DNA of 5,365 bases, taken from NCBI GenBank assembly GCA_963972175.1, contig CAXAVP010000291.1, positions 1-5,365 on the forward strand, given 5' to 3'. A program made the translations under genes and the position numbers. Under the pieces are notes generated by a model. The model saw only the letters and a program-made list of their open reading frames with translations, did not search any database and was not told the DNA's origin. Shown piece after piece: positions 1 through 5,260 of the stretch; position 1 is the first letter of the stretch, and each line of letters opens with the position of its first letter. The DNA comes from Arenibacter sp963972175 (GTDB lineage Bacteria > Bacteroidota > Bacteroidia > Flavobacteriales > Flavobacteriaceae).

Positions 1-17
1 TGTCTTTTTCTTTTTTT

Positions 18-45
18 ACCACTAGGCATAGAGGTCTACTTTTTT
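18..45 (+). terminator. Possible rho-independent terminator for a gene left of the window
   Basis: On the plus strand ACC (18-20) and CTA (22-24) can pair with TAG (29-31) and GGT (33-35), with one A/A mismatch and a GGCA loop. Four bases later a run of six T begins (40-45). The T-run is on the plus strand, so this would end a rightward transcript entering from outside the window rather than the leftward HU transcript. The stem is only six pairs. Alternatively it is simply spacer between HU and a further minus-strand gene to the left. Confidence 0.3.
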
Positions 46-59
46 AGATTAATACTATT

Positions 60-350
60 TTATTTAACTTGTACATTACTCTTAACTCCTTCTACAAAAA
101 CTTTTGCAGGCTTAAATGCGGGTATATTGTGCGCAGGAATTTTTATAGTAGTGTTCTTTGAAATGTTCCTACCAGTTTTTTCAGCTCTTGTTTTAATAAT
201 AAAACTGCCGAAACCTCTTAGGTATACGTTGTCGCCACTCTCTAAAGATGTTTTAACTTCATCCATGAAAGATTCCACAGTTGCTTGTACATCTCCTTTT
301 TCAATTCCCAGTTTTTCTGAGATTCTCGTTACAATTTCCGCTTTCGTCAT
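60..350 (-). CDS. HU family DNA-binding protein
   Basis: A 96-residue histone-like HU/IHF family protein, close to the usual 90-100 residues. It is a small basic dimer that bends and compacts DNA in the nucleoid. The N-terminal half (1-40) is the helical dimerisation part (MTKAEIV...KLGIEKGDV). The signature GFGSF lies at 46-50 and starts the beta-arm, which continues through RAEKTGRN (55-62) to IKIPAHNIPAFKPAK (69-83). The arm-tip residue 63, usually a DNA-intercalating proline in the GRNP motif, is isoleucine here. I recall similar arms in other flavobacterial HU proteins, but could not check. The ATG at 350 gives a standard HU N-terminus, and a perfect minus-strand TATATTTG (391-398) lies upstream. 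The gene is divergent from mutY. HU versus IHF-like paralogue cannot be settled, so no symbol is given. Confidence 0.95.
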   Translation of the reverse strand: MTKAEIVTRISEKLGIEKGDVQATVESFMDEVKTSLESGDNVYLRGFGSFIIKTRAEKTGRNISKNTTIKIPAHNIPAFKPAKVFVEGVKSNVQVK

Positions 351-390
351 TTTAACTAAATAGATTTCTTAGTATTTTTTTTTCGGGATG

Positions 391-398
391 CAAATATA
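391..398 (-). promoter_or_regulatory. Promoter -7 element for the HU gene
   Basis: On the minus strand this reads TATATTTG followed by C, a perfect match to the Bacteroidota -7 consensus TAnnTTTG. It sits 40 nt before the HU start codon, implying an A-rich leader of about 35 nt. I see no clear TTTG/TTG -33 element at the expected distance. The start point is inferred, not measured. Confidence 0.65.
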
Positions 399-454
399 TG
401 AATTAAATTCTATCTTTCATCGCTAAGGAACTTAATTTTAAGTTAGTAAACGAT

Positions 455-462
455 TACTTTTG
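455..462 (+). promoter_or_regulatory. Promoter -7 element for mutY
   Basis: TACTTTTG matches TAnnTTTG exactly and ends 18 nt before the mutY ATG, so the mRNA leader would be only about 12-15 nt. It faces away from the HU promoter. The -33 regions of both would share the 56 bp between the two motifs (399-454). No clear -33 TTG is visible. Confidence 0.6.
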
Positions 463-480
463 TAAATTATCCCTTAGTAG

Positions 481-1518
481 ATGAATTTTTCTAGATTAAT
501 TTTACAGTGGTACAAGGAAAATAAAAGGCTTTTGCCTTGGCGGGAAACAAGCGATCCATATCGTATTTGGCTTTCTGAAATAATGTTGCAGCAGACGCGA
601 GTGGCGCAGGGAACCCCTTATTATCTAAAGTTTATAAAGGCCTTTCCACAGGTTCAGGATCTAGCCCGGGCCAAGGAAGAGGAGGTACTAAAACTATGGC
701 AGGGACTGGGGTACTATTCCAGGGCAAGAAATTTACACGCTACAGCAAAAATAATTACCGAACACTATAATGGGAAGTTTCCTCAGAACTATAATGAGCT
801 TTTAAGACTAAAGGGCGTGGGCGACTATACGGCAAGTGCCATTGCCTCTATATGCTTTAATTTGCCCAGGGCAGTTGTAGACGGTAATGTCTACAGGGTG
901 TTGGCCCGCTACTACGGGGTAGACTTACCTATAAATAGTAGGGAAGGTGTGCACTATTTTAAGGAAAAAGCCGCTGAGGTCATGGATACGGCCAATATAC
1001 GTGATTACAATCAGGGGATTATGGAATTTGGGGCCTTGCAATGTACGCCCCAGAATCCCAATTGCGTGGAATGTCCGCTTCAAGATGGCTGTGTGGCCTT
1101 TTCAACAAATAGCGTTGGGAATTTGCCGGTAAAACTAAAAAAGAACAAGGTTCGCGATCGCTATTTTAATTATTTGGTGCCTATAGACGAAAATAAAAAA
1201 ACTAAACTACAGCAACGTAAAGGAAGGGGGATATGGCAAAATCTATATGAATTTCCATTATTGGAATCAGAGAAGGATATGGAGTTGGGTGATCTTACCG
1301 AAAATTTAGCAAATTATAAAGGGCTGGAGGAGCCGTCAGAAGTGTATCTTTACAATGAGGATAAAATAGTTCACAAGCTTTCTCACCAGCACTTGCACAC
1401 TAGGTTTTGGATCGTAACACCTAGCGCTAATTTAGAGGGGGGAATACCAATTGGGGAATTGCACAAGTATCCCGTTCCAGTTTTAATAGCAGATTTCATT
1501 AAAACGCTTAAAATTTAG
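481..1518 (+). CDS. mutY: A/G-specific adenine DNA glycosylase MutY
   Basis: A base-excision repair enzyme that removes adenine mispaired with 8-oxoguanine, preventing G:C to T:A transversions. It has 345 residues, a normal length. The order is an N-terminal helix-hairpin-helix glycosylase domain with the SEIMLQQTRV motif (catalytic Glu33), the hairpin LKGVGDYTASAIAS (110-123), and VVDGNVYRV with catalytic Asp134. The [4Fe-4S] cluster ligands follow as C-x6-C-x2-C-x5-C at Cys188, 195, 198 and 204. The C-terminal domain (about 225-345) is the degenerate NUDIX-like 8-oxoG recognition domain, with KLSHQHLHTRF near residues 299-309. All key residues are present, so it should be active. The ATG at 481 gives the family's usual N-terminus (LPWR at 18-21). 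The gene is first in the plus-strand run; its stop codon directly abuts the ssb promoter motif. Confidence 0.97.
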   Translation: MNFSRLILQWYKENKRLLPWRETSDPYRIWLSEIMLQQTRVAQGTPYYLKFIKAFPQVQDLARAKEEEVLKLWQGLGYYSRARNLHATAKIITEHYNGKFPQNYNELLRLKGVGDYTASAIASICFNLPRAVVDGNVYRVLARYYGVDLPINSREGVHYFKEKAAEVMDTANIRDYNQGIMEFGALQCTPQNPNCVECPLQDGCVAFSTNSVGNLPVKLKKNKVRDRYFNYLVPIDENKKTKLQQRKGRGIWQNLYEFPLLESEKDMELGDLTENLANYKGLEEPSEVYLYNEDKIVHKLSHQHLHTRFWIVTPSANLEGGIPIGELHKYPVPVLIADFIKTLKI

Positions 1519-1526
1519 TACTTTTG
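1519..1526 (+). promoter_or_regulatory. Promoter -7 element for ssb (and probably gldE-gldD)
   Basis: TACTTTTG, identical to the octamer before mutY, begins at the base after the mutY TAG stop and ends 16 nt before the ssb ATG. The upstream promoter sequence must therefore lie inside the last mutY codons. The predicted leader is about 10-12 nt and includes a weak purine stretch, AAAGAAG. The match is perfect, but activity is inferred. Confidence 0.6.
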
Positions 1527-1542
1527 AATTAATAAAGAAGTT

Positions 1543-2007
1543 ATGAGCGGAACATTAAATAAGGTAATGCTGATAGGGCATTTGGGAGATGAGGTCAAAA
1601 TCCACTATTTTGATGGTGGCAACTGTATAGGGAGGTTTCCCTTGGCAACCAACGAGACCTATACCAATAAGCAAACAGGTGAGAGGGTTACCAATACGGA
1701 TTGGCATAATGTTGTTGTGCGAAACAAGGCAGCCGAAATTTGTGAAAAATACCTGGGTAAGGGAGATAAAATATATGTTGAGGGGCGCTTAAAAAACCGT
1801 CAATGGCAAGGTGAAGATGGAAATACCCGGTATACCACTGAGGTTCATGTTCACGACTTTACCTTTTTAAGTACAAAAAGTGATAGCAATGCCAATGCGC
1901 AATCGGCCAATCAAAAGCCACAACAGAGTCCGTCTCCAACAACAAATAAGGCAAGCGAACCCTTAGGAGGAAGTGAAGCTGAACAGGAGGACGATCTGCC
2001 ATTCTAA
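1543..2007 (+). CDS. ssb: Single-stranded DNA-binding protein SSB
   Basis: It binds and protects single-stranded DNA during replication, recombination and repair, and recruits partner enzymes through its C-terminal tail. Residues 1-110 form the OB fold, opening with LNKVMLIGHLGDEV and including TDWHNVVV (52-59), the YLGKGDKIYVEGRLKNRQW stretch (70-88) and the closing beta strands to FTFLS (106-110). A Gln/Ser/Asn/Pro-rich flexible linker covers about 111-143. The acidic tail ends in DDLPF, the conserved partner-binding tip. At 154 residues it is a typical replicative SSB rather than a short phage or plasmid form. The ATG at 1543 is 24 nt past the mutY stop, with its own promoter motif between them. 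gldE starts 25 nt after its stop with no promoter motif visible between, so they are probably cotranscribed. Confidence 0.97.
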   Translation: MSGTLNKVMLIGHLGDEVKIHYFDGGNCIGRFPLATNETYTNKQTGERVTNTDWHNVVVRNKAAEICEKYLGKGDKIYVEGRLKNRQWQGEDGNTRYTTEVHVHDFTFLSTKSDSNANAQSANQKPQQSPSPTTNKASEPLGGSEAEQEDDLPF

Positions 2008-2032
2008 TCTAATTAAATTTAAAATCTGACTA

Positions 2033-3361
2033 TTGGACCCAGACCCCCTTAGTTTATTATTGAATTTTATCGCGATCGATAGCGGTTTTACCATAAAAAT
2101 CGCAATACTAATTATTCTTTTGTTTTGTTCTGCCCTTATTTCCGGGGCCGAAGTTGCTTTTTTTGGCCTGTCGCAAACCGATGTGAACCAGATTGAGGAA
2201 AAAAAGACTGCCAAAGGGAAAGTCATAGTCCAGCTTTTGGACCGACCCAAAAAACTATTGGCTACCATTCTAATTGCCAACAATACCATTAACATTGGTG
2301 TGGTACTATTGTTTAATGAAATAGGCAATACCATATTTGCAAATATTACCTATATGGTACTTGGGTTTGTTCCTGTGCGTTTTCTTTTAGAGGTAGTGGT
2401 GGTTACCTTTTTAATTTTGATGTTCGGGGAGATCTTGCCCAAGGTGTATGCCAACCGGAATAGGTTTACCTTTGCTTTTTTAATGGCGTATCCCCTAAAG
2501 GTATTGGATCTAATTTTTAGTCCTTTAAGTATGCCCATGCGCTCTGCAACCATTTTTATGTATAACAAATTTGGTAAACAGAAGAGTAATCTTAGTGTGG
2601 GTCATTTGTCGCAGGCCTTAGAGCTTACTTCTGAGGGCGATACCACTGTTGAGGAGCAGAAAATTTTGGAGGGTATAGTGTCTTTTGGCAATACGGATAC
2701 CAAACAGGTAATGCGGCCAAGGATAGATATTTTTGCACTGAACGAGGAAATGAAATTCCTGGAGGTTTTGGAGGAGATAAAAACACATGGCTATTCCAGG
2801 ATCCCTGTTTTCTCAGAAAATATGGACAACGTCTTGGGGGTCTTGTACGTAAAGGATCTGCTGCCGTATATAGACCGTAAGACCTTTAATTGGATGTCCC
2901 TGATCAGGGAGCCATATTTTGTTCCCGAAAATAAAAAGCTCGATAATCTATTGTTGGACTTTCAGACCAAGAAAAACCACTTGGCTATAGTGGTGGATGA
3001 ATACGGGGGAACCTCCGGAATAGTGACCTTGGAGGATATTATTGAGGAAATTGTGGGGGATATTAGCGATGAATTTGATGATGAGGATCTGATATTTTCC
3101 AAGTTGGACGATTTTAACTATGTATTTGACGGCAAAACCAACTTAAAGGATTTTTATAGGGTGGCCAAAATAGAGGATGAAGAAGATTTTGAAGAGCAAA
3201 AAGGTGAATCTGAAACCGTAGCAGGCTTTGTCTTGGAGATAGCCGGAAGTTTTCCCAAGAGGGGTGAGGTAGTCCGTTTTAAAGAGTATCAGTTTGTTGT
3301 GGAGAGCTTGGATAAAAAGCGGTTAAAACAAATAAAAATTACATTGCCACATGAAGTATAG
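2033..3361 (+). CDS. gldE: Gliding motility-associated protein GldE (CNNM/CorC-like membrane protein)
   Basis: A 442-residue inner-membrane protein with the layout of CNNM/CorC (HlyC-like) transporters. The N-terminal DUF21 membrane domain (about 20-180) has hydrophobic segments near 21-45, 75-97, 110-132 and 145-165, including SGAEVAFFGLS (37-47) and FGEILPK (131-137). A CBS pair follows (about 227-282 and 292-345), with DEYGGTSGIVTLEDIIEEIVGD at 322-343. The C-terminal CorC_HlyC domain spans about 358-438. The family is implicated in divalent-cation (Mg2+) efflux; in Flavobacterium johnsoniae gldE sits with gldD in the motility gene set, but its exact role in gliding is less clear. The start is TTG at 2033: the next in-frame Met is residue 108, inside the membrane domain. 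The end overlaps gldD by 11 nt. A general CorC paralogue is the alternative, but adjacency to gldD favours GldE. Confidence 0.93.
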   Translation: MDPDPLSLLLNFIAIDSGFTIKIAILIILLFCSALISGAEVAFFGLSQTDVNQIEEKKTAKGKVIVQLLDRPKKLLATILIANNTINIGVVLLFNEIGNTIFANITYMVLGFVPVRFLLEVVVVTFLILMFGEILPKVYANRNRFTFAFLMAYPLKVLDLIFSPLSMPMRSATIFMYNKFGKQKSNLSVGHLSQALELTSEGDTTVEEQKILEGIVSFGNTDTKQVMRPRIDIFALNEEMKFLEVLEEIKTHGYSRIPVFSENMDNVLGVLYVKDLLPYIDRKTFNWMSLIREPYFVPENKKLDNLLLDFQTKKNHLAIVVDEYGGTSGIVTLEDIIEEIVGDISDEFDDEDLIFSKLDDFNYVFDGKTNLKDFYRVAKIEDEEDFEEQKGESETVAGFVLEIAGSFPKRGEVVRFKEYQFVVESLDKKRLKQIKITLPHEV

Positions 3362-3905
3362 TTGGGGAATTTTATGTTTTGCGATAATTGCCTTGTCGGC
3401 CTGTAAGGATGATGTGCTGCCCAAGCCCAAGGCTATGCTGCGACTGGAATACCCTGCCGGTAAGGAAAAGGTTTTGGAAACCGACCATTTTGAGATTCGG
3501 TATAACGAAATGGCCCGATTAAAATCCCAATCCGGTACCTCCTTTGTTTTGGACTACCCCCTGATGAGGGGTTCCATATTTGTTAATTACAAGAAAGTGG
3601 AGGGTAATTTGGATAAACTGCTCTCCGATGCACAAAAACTGAGTTATGAACATGTTGTAAAGGCCGACGGTATTTATGAGGAGCCGGTGGTGAACGAGCC
3701 CAATAAGGTGTACGGCATGTATTATGAGGTAAAGGGCGATGCCGCTTCCCAATCACAGTTTTACGTAACGGACAGTACCCGTCATTTTGTTACGGGTTCC
3801 CTGTATTTTTATGCCAAGCCCAACTATGATTCAATCTTGCCGGCGGCAGTATATCTGCAGCAGGATATTAGGAATATCATTACTTCCCTGCGTTGGAAGG
3901 AATAA
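3351..3905 (+). CDS. gldD: Gliding motility lipoprotein GldD
   Basis: A 184-residue lipoprotein required for gliding in Flavobacterium johnsoniae, where gld mutants also lose functions linked to the type IX secretion/gliding machinery. The signal peptide has Lys2, a hydrophobic core (4-15) and the lipobox LSAC, so Cys18 would be lipidated and the mature chain has 167 residues. The family marker PKPKAMLRLEYP spans 24-35. The middle is beta-rich, and the C-terminus VYLQQDIRNIITSLRW (167-182) is also typical of GldD. The ATG at 3351 lies inside the end of gldE in another frame, so the two genes share 11 nt and are probably translationally coupled. No separate promoter motif is visible. Mature residues 2-4 are Lys-Asp-Asp, which resembles a surface-lipoprotein export signal (see findings). 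The exact biochemical role of the family is unknown. Confidence 0.95.
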   Translation: MKYSWGILCFAIIALSACKDDVLPKPKAMLRLEYPAGKEKVLETDHFEIRYNEMARLKSQSGTSFVLDYPLMRGSIFVNYKKVEGNLDKLLSDAQKLSYEHVVKADGIYEEPVVNEPNKVYGMYYEVKGDAASQSQFYVTDSTRHFVTGSLYFYAKPNYDSILPAAVYLQQDIRNIITSLRWKE

Positions 3906-3932
3906 TGGCGAATATCCCAATTATTGGTTTTT
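3901..3932 (+). terminator. Weak candidate terminator between gldD and the convergent lipoprotein gene
   Basis: AATAATGG (3901-3908) can pair with CC (3917-3918) and ATTATT (3920-3925), leaving A3919 bulged and an eight-base loop. A run of five T follows at 3928-3932. The arm overlaps the gldD stop codon. Six of the eight pairs are A-T, so it is weak. The minus strand has no T-run after the stem, so a bidirectional role is less likely. The same place holds the odd-length palindrome CCAATTATTGG (3917-3927). Confidence 0.3.
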
Positions 3933-4340
3933 AAGCAATTCTTGCGCCCTGCTGATGCTGGTATTTATCTGATCCCGTAGTGCCTTCACCTTTGCTTCCT
4001 CTTCGTCCAGCCATTTCTGTTTTTCCGGGGTCAGGGCCTTGCCCTTCAATATTTCGTCACCATCGAAGCGCTCTCCAAATCCTTTCATCCAATCCATCAT
4101 CGCCTTATGAGCGGCCTTTAAATCCTCTCTGGCGTCTGCCAAGGAATCGGAAGCCGGGTCGTTGGTTATTTTTTCGTCCAATTGGGATACCAGTTTACCA
4201 ATGGTTCCCATTTTTGGCATAACCTCGTCATGGATGGCCATTACCTGCTTCATCTGGGAATTTTCCTTGTTTTCTTCCTTGCAGGAGTATGTGAGGGTAA
4301 TTAGGGCCGAAAGAAATAGGATTATGTGTTTTTTAGTCAT
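3921..4340 (-). CDS. Putative lipoprotein of unknown function, helix-rich
   Basis: A 139-residue predicted lipoprotein. MTKKH is followed by a hydrophobic core (6-17) and the lipobox-like LTYSC, so Cys20 is the likely lipid site and the mature chain has about 120 residues. The mature part is strongly charged and looks almost wholly alpha-helical: MKQVMAIHDEVMPKMGTIGKL (30-50), DSLADAREDLKAAHKAMMDWMKGF (65-88) and a last helix from about 104 to 137 rich in Glu, Lys and Ala. This suggests a helical bundle or coiled coil. I recall similar flavobacterial proteins annotated loosely as viral A-type inclusion protein, a low-complexity helical match that says nothing about function. The gene converges on gldD with a 15-nt gap, so it is a separate transcript. 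Coding is supported by the clean signal peptide and absence of any rival gene on the other strand. Mature residues 2-4 are Lys-Glu-Glu. Confidence 0.85.
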   Translation of the reverse strand: MTKKHIILFLSALITLTYSCKEENKENSQMKQVMAIHDEVMPKMGTIGKLVSQLDEKITNDPASDSLADAREDLKAAHKAMMDWMKGFGERFDGDEILKGKALTPEKQKWLDEEEAKVKALRDQINTSISRAQELLKNQ

Positions 4341-4446
4341 CTGTACGGATTTATGTTGCTAGGCGCAAACCACTTATCTTTTTGGTGCATTTTTTGGGCA
4401 ATGAACCAAGGGGTATGATTGGCGTGTTTTACGCTTTATTAGTGTT

Positions 4447-4454
4447 CAAAGATA
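4447..4454 (-). promoter_or_regulatory. Candidate promoter -7 element for the lipoprotein gene
   Basis: The minus strand reads TATCTTTG, a perfect TAnnTTTG match, 106 nt before the lipoprotein ATG. The predicted leader is about 100 nt, much longer than those of mutY and ssb. About 20 nt further upstream the minus strand has GTTAAC rather than a clear TTTG -33 element. A closer but poorer match ends in GGTTTG near 4364-4371. Confidence 0.4.
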
Positions 4455-4644
4455 CTAATTTAGGGTCGTTGTGTTAACTGTTTTGGTTTCAATTTTTTGT
4501 CTTAAGAGGGTTATGGGATATTGTTTGTGCCTTAATTTCGGTGTCTATTTGTGAAAGGGGACTGCTTGTTATTTGGGTAAATGGTTGTTTTATGGATGTA
4601 TAGAGGGGTGTAATCATAAAAAAAAGTTAGGTGTTTTATAGGTA

Positions 4645-4681
4645 GGGAAGTTGTATTTAAGGGGCTGAGGGGTGGCAGGGG
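4645..4681 (+). other. G-run cluster, candidate G-quadruplex
   Basis: On the plus strand GGG (4645-4647) is followed after 13 nt by GGGG (4661-4664), GGGG (4669-4672), GG (4674-4675) and GGGG (4678-4681). Three four-G runs with short loops plus one distant GGG could form a three-layer quadruplex with one long loop, or a two-layer one within 4661-4681. It lies about 80 nt before the membrane protein start, near or upstream of its promoter. Formation is inference only. Confidence 0.3.
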
Positions 4682-4691
4682 CAATTCTATG

Positions 4692-4699
4692 TTAATTTG
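4692..4699 (+). promoter_or_regulatory. Weak candidate -7 element for the membrane protein gene
   Basis: TTAATTTG differs from TAnnTTTG only at the second base and is followed by C, as in the HU and rplU promoters. It would start a leader of about 27 nt before ATG 4732, or about 54 nt before ATG 4759. No good -33 element is seen. A still more degenerate candidate, AAATTCTG, lies nearer the gene at 4716-4723. Confidence 0.3.
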
Positions 4700-4758
4700 C
4701 GTGCATAAATCATTAAAATTCTGTAAATTAAATGCATAACCTAAAAACAATACTTACT

Positions 4759-5214
4759 ATGAAACAGTTCGCTCTTCCCATTAGGTTTGGCATAGCCGTA
4801 AGTGGCTCCTTGATTGCCTACTTTTTATTGTTGTCTCTTTTTAACTTGCATACCAATATCTATTACAGTCTGTTCAATGGCGTTATAACAGGTTTTGGGA
4901 TATATGAGGCTATAAAATATTTTAGGCTCAAGCAGGGGGTGGCTTTTAATTACGGAAGCGGATTTACTGCCGGTATAGTGACGGGCTTTGTGGGGACTTT
5001 GATCTTTACTATTTTCTTCGCCTTTTATTCCACTGAAATCAACGTTGGATTTTTGGGGGAGCTCTCTGAGGTATGGTTCAAGGATTACAATACCTCCGAA
5101 GGTATAGTTTTCTTTACCGTGGCCATTATGGGGTTTGCTACCACCCTTGTTCTAACCTTGTCGTTTATGCAATTGTTCAAGTCTTCAAACAACCTGAAGC
5201 GAAAATCAGTTTAA
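4759..5214 (+). CDS. Small four-helix membrane protein, DUF4199-like
   Basis: From ATG 4759 this is a 151-residue integral membrane protein with four hydrophobic segments: about 10-30, 36-55, 68-90 and 115-140. It has a short loop with Lys/Arg after the second segment (KYFRLKQG, 53-60), an acidic loop between the third and fourth (ELSEVWFKDYNTSE, 101-114) and a basic tail (KRKS). Size, layout and the YGSGFTAGIVTGF stretch (65-77) recall the DUF4199 proteins common in Bacteroidota, which have no known function; I could not confirm this by search. An in-frame ATG at 4732 would add nine polar residues. I prefer 4759 because the hydrophobic part then follows closely and the extension carries no recognisable feature. 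It is monocistronic by layout: a long gene-free region precedes it and rplU with its own promoter follows. Confidence 0.85.
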   Translation: MKQFALPIRFGIAVSGSLIAYFLLLSLFNLHTNIYYSLFNGVITGFGIYEAIKYFRLKQGVAFNYGSGFTAGIVTGFVGTLIFTIFFAFYSTEINVGFLGELSEVWFKDYNTSEGIVFFTVAIMGFATTLVLTLSFMQLFKSSNNLKRKSV

Positions 5215-5215
5215 A

Positions 5216-5239
5216 AATCTAAAAAAACACTTGTAGATT
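5216..5239 (+). repeat. Inverted repeat AATCTA/TAGATT between the membrane protein gene and rplU
   Basis: AATCTA (5216-5221) and TAGATT (5234-5239) are exact inverted copies separated by 12 nt. The left arm starts one base after the upstream stop codon. The loop includes an A-run and the TTG of the rplU promoter's -33 element. No T-run follows, so it is a poor terminator. It could be a protein-binding site, or chance in AT-rich DNA. Confidence 0.25.
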
Positions 5240-5260
5240 AAGGATTTAGGAGTATATTTG
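5231..5260 (+). promoter_or_regulatory. Promoter of rplU (-33 TTG and -7 TATATTTG)
   Basis: TTG (5231-5233), 19 nt, then TATATTTG (5253-5260) followed by CAC: this is the best complete Bacteroidota-type promoter in the window, with both elements at the expected spacing. A strong promoter fits a ribosomal protein gene. The transcript probably starts about 4-7 nt after the motif. Confidence 0.7.

Larger units (their letters stand above)
4341..4731. other. Gene-free region between divergent genes, with a G-rich, C-poor plus strand
   Basis: Nothing here looks like a credible gene on either strand. The left part holds the upstream region of the lipoprotein gene, including a TATCTTTG promoter motif (4447-4454, minus). 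From about 4540 the plus strand is rich in G and T and poor in C: in 4561-4680 I count 42 G against 5 C. The G-runs peak at 4661-4681. The right end is AT-rich and should contain the promoter of the following membrane protein; TTAATTTG at 4692-4699 is one mismatch from TAnnTTTG. No tRNA, long repeat or clear hairpin was seen. Confidence 0.6.

Noticed and set aside
127..363. Plus-strand open frame of 78 codons opposite HU
   Set aside because: It is the antisense of an unmistakable HU gene and has no recognisable features of its own.
1963..2334. Minus-strand open frame of 123 codons across the ssb end and gldE start
   Set aside because: It lies opposite two well-supported genes and its hydrophobic content mirrors the GldE membrane region; a shadow frame.
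2033..3361. Haemolysin, suggested by the HlyC/CorC-type C-terminal domain
   Set aside because: The name is historical. The membrane domain plus CBS pair plus CorC_HlyC domain is the CNNM/CorC architecture, and the gldD neighbour points to GldE.
3917..3927. Palindrome CCAATTATTGG as a transcription factor operator
   Set aside because: It lies at the 3' ends of two convergent genes, away from any promoter, and partly codes for the last residues of the lipoprotein.
3787..4362. Plus-strand open frames of 61 to 80 codons opposite the lipoprotein gene
   Set aside because: They lack domains or signals and overlap one another, while the minus strand encodes a coherent lipoprotein with a clean signal peptide.
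4532..4750. Minus-strand open frame of 72 codons in the gene-free region
   Set aside because: It is rich in Pro, Thr, Asn and Tyr simply because it reads the complement of the G/T-rich tract, has no recognisable domain, and runs into the start of the membrane protein gene.
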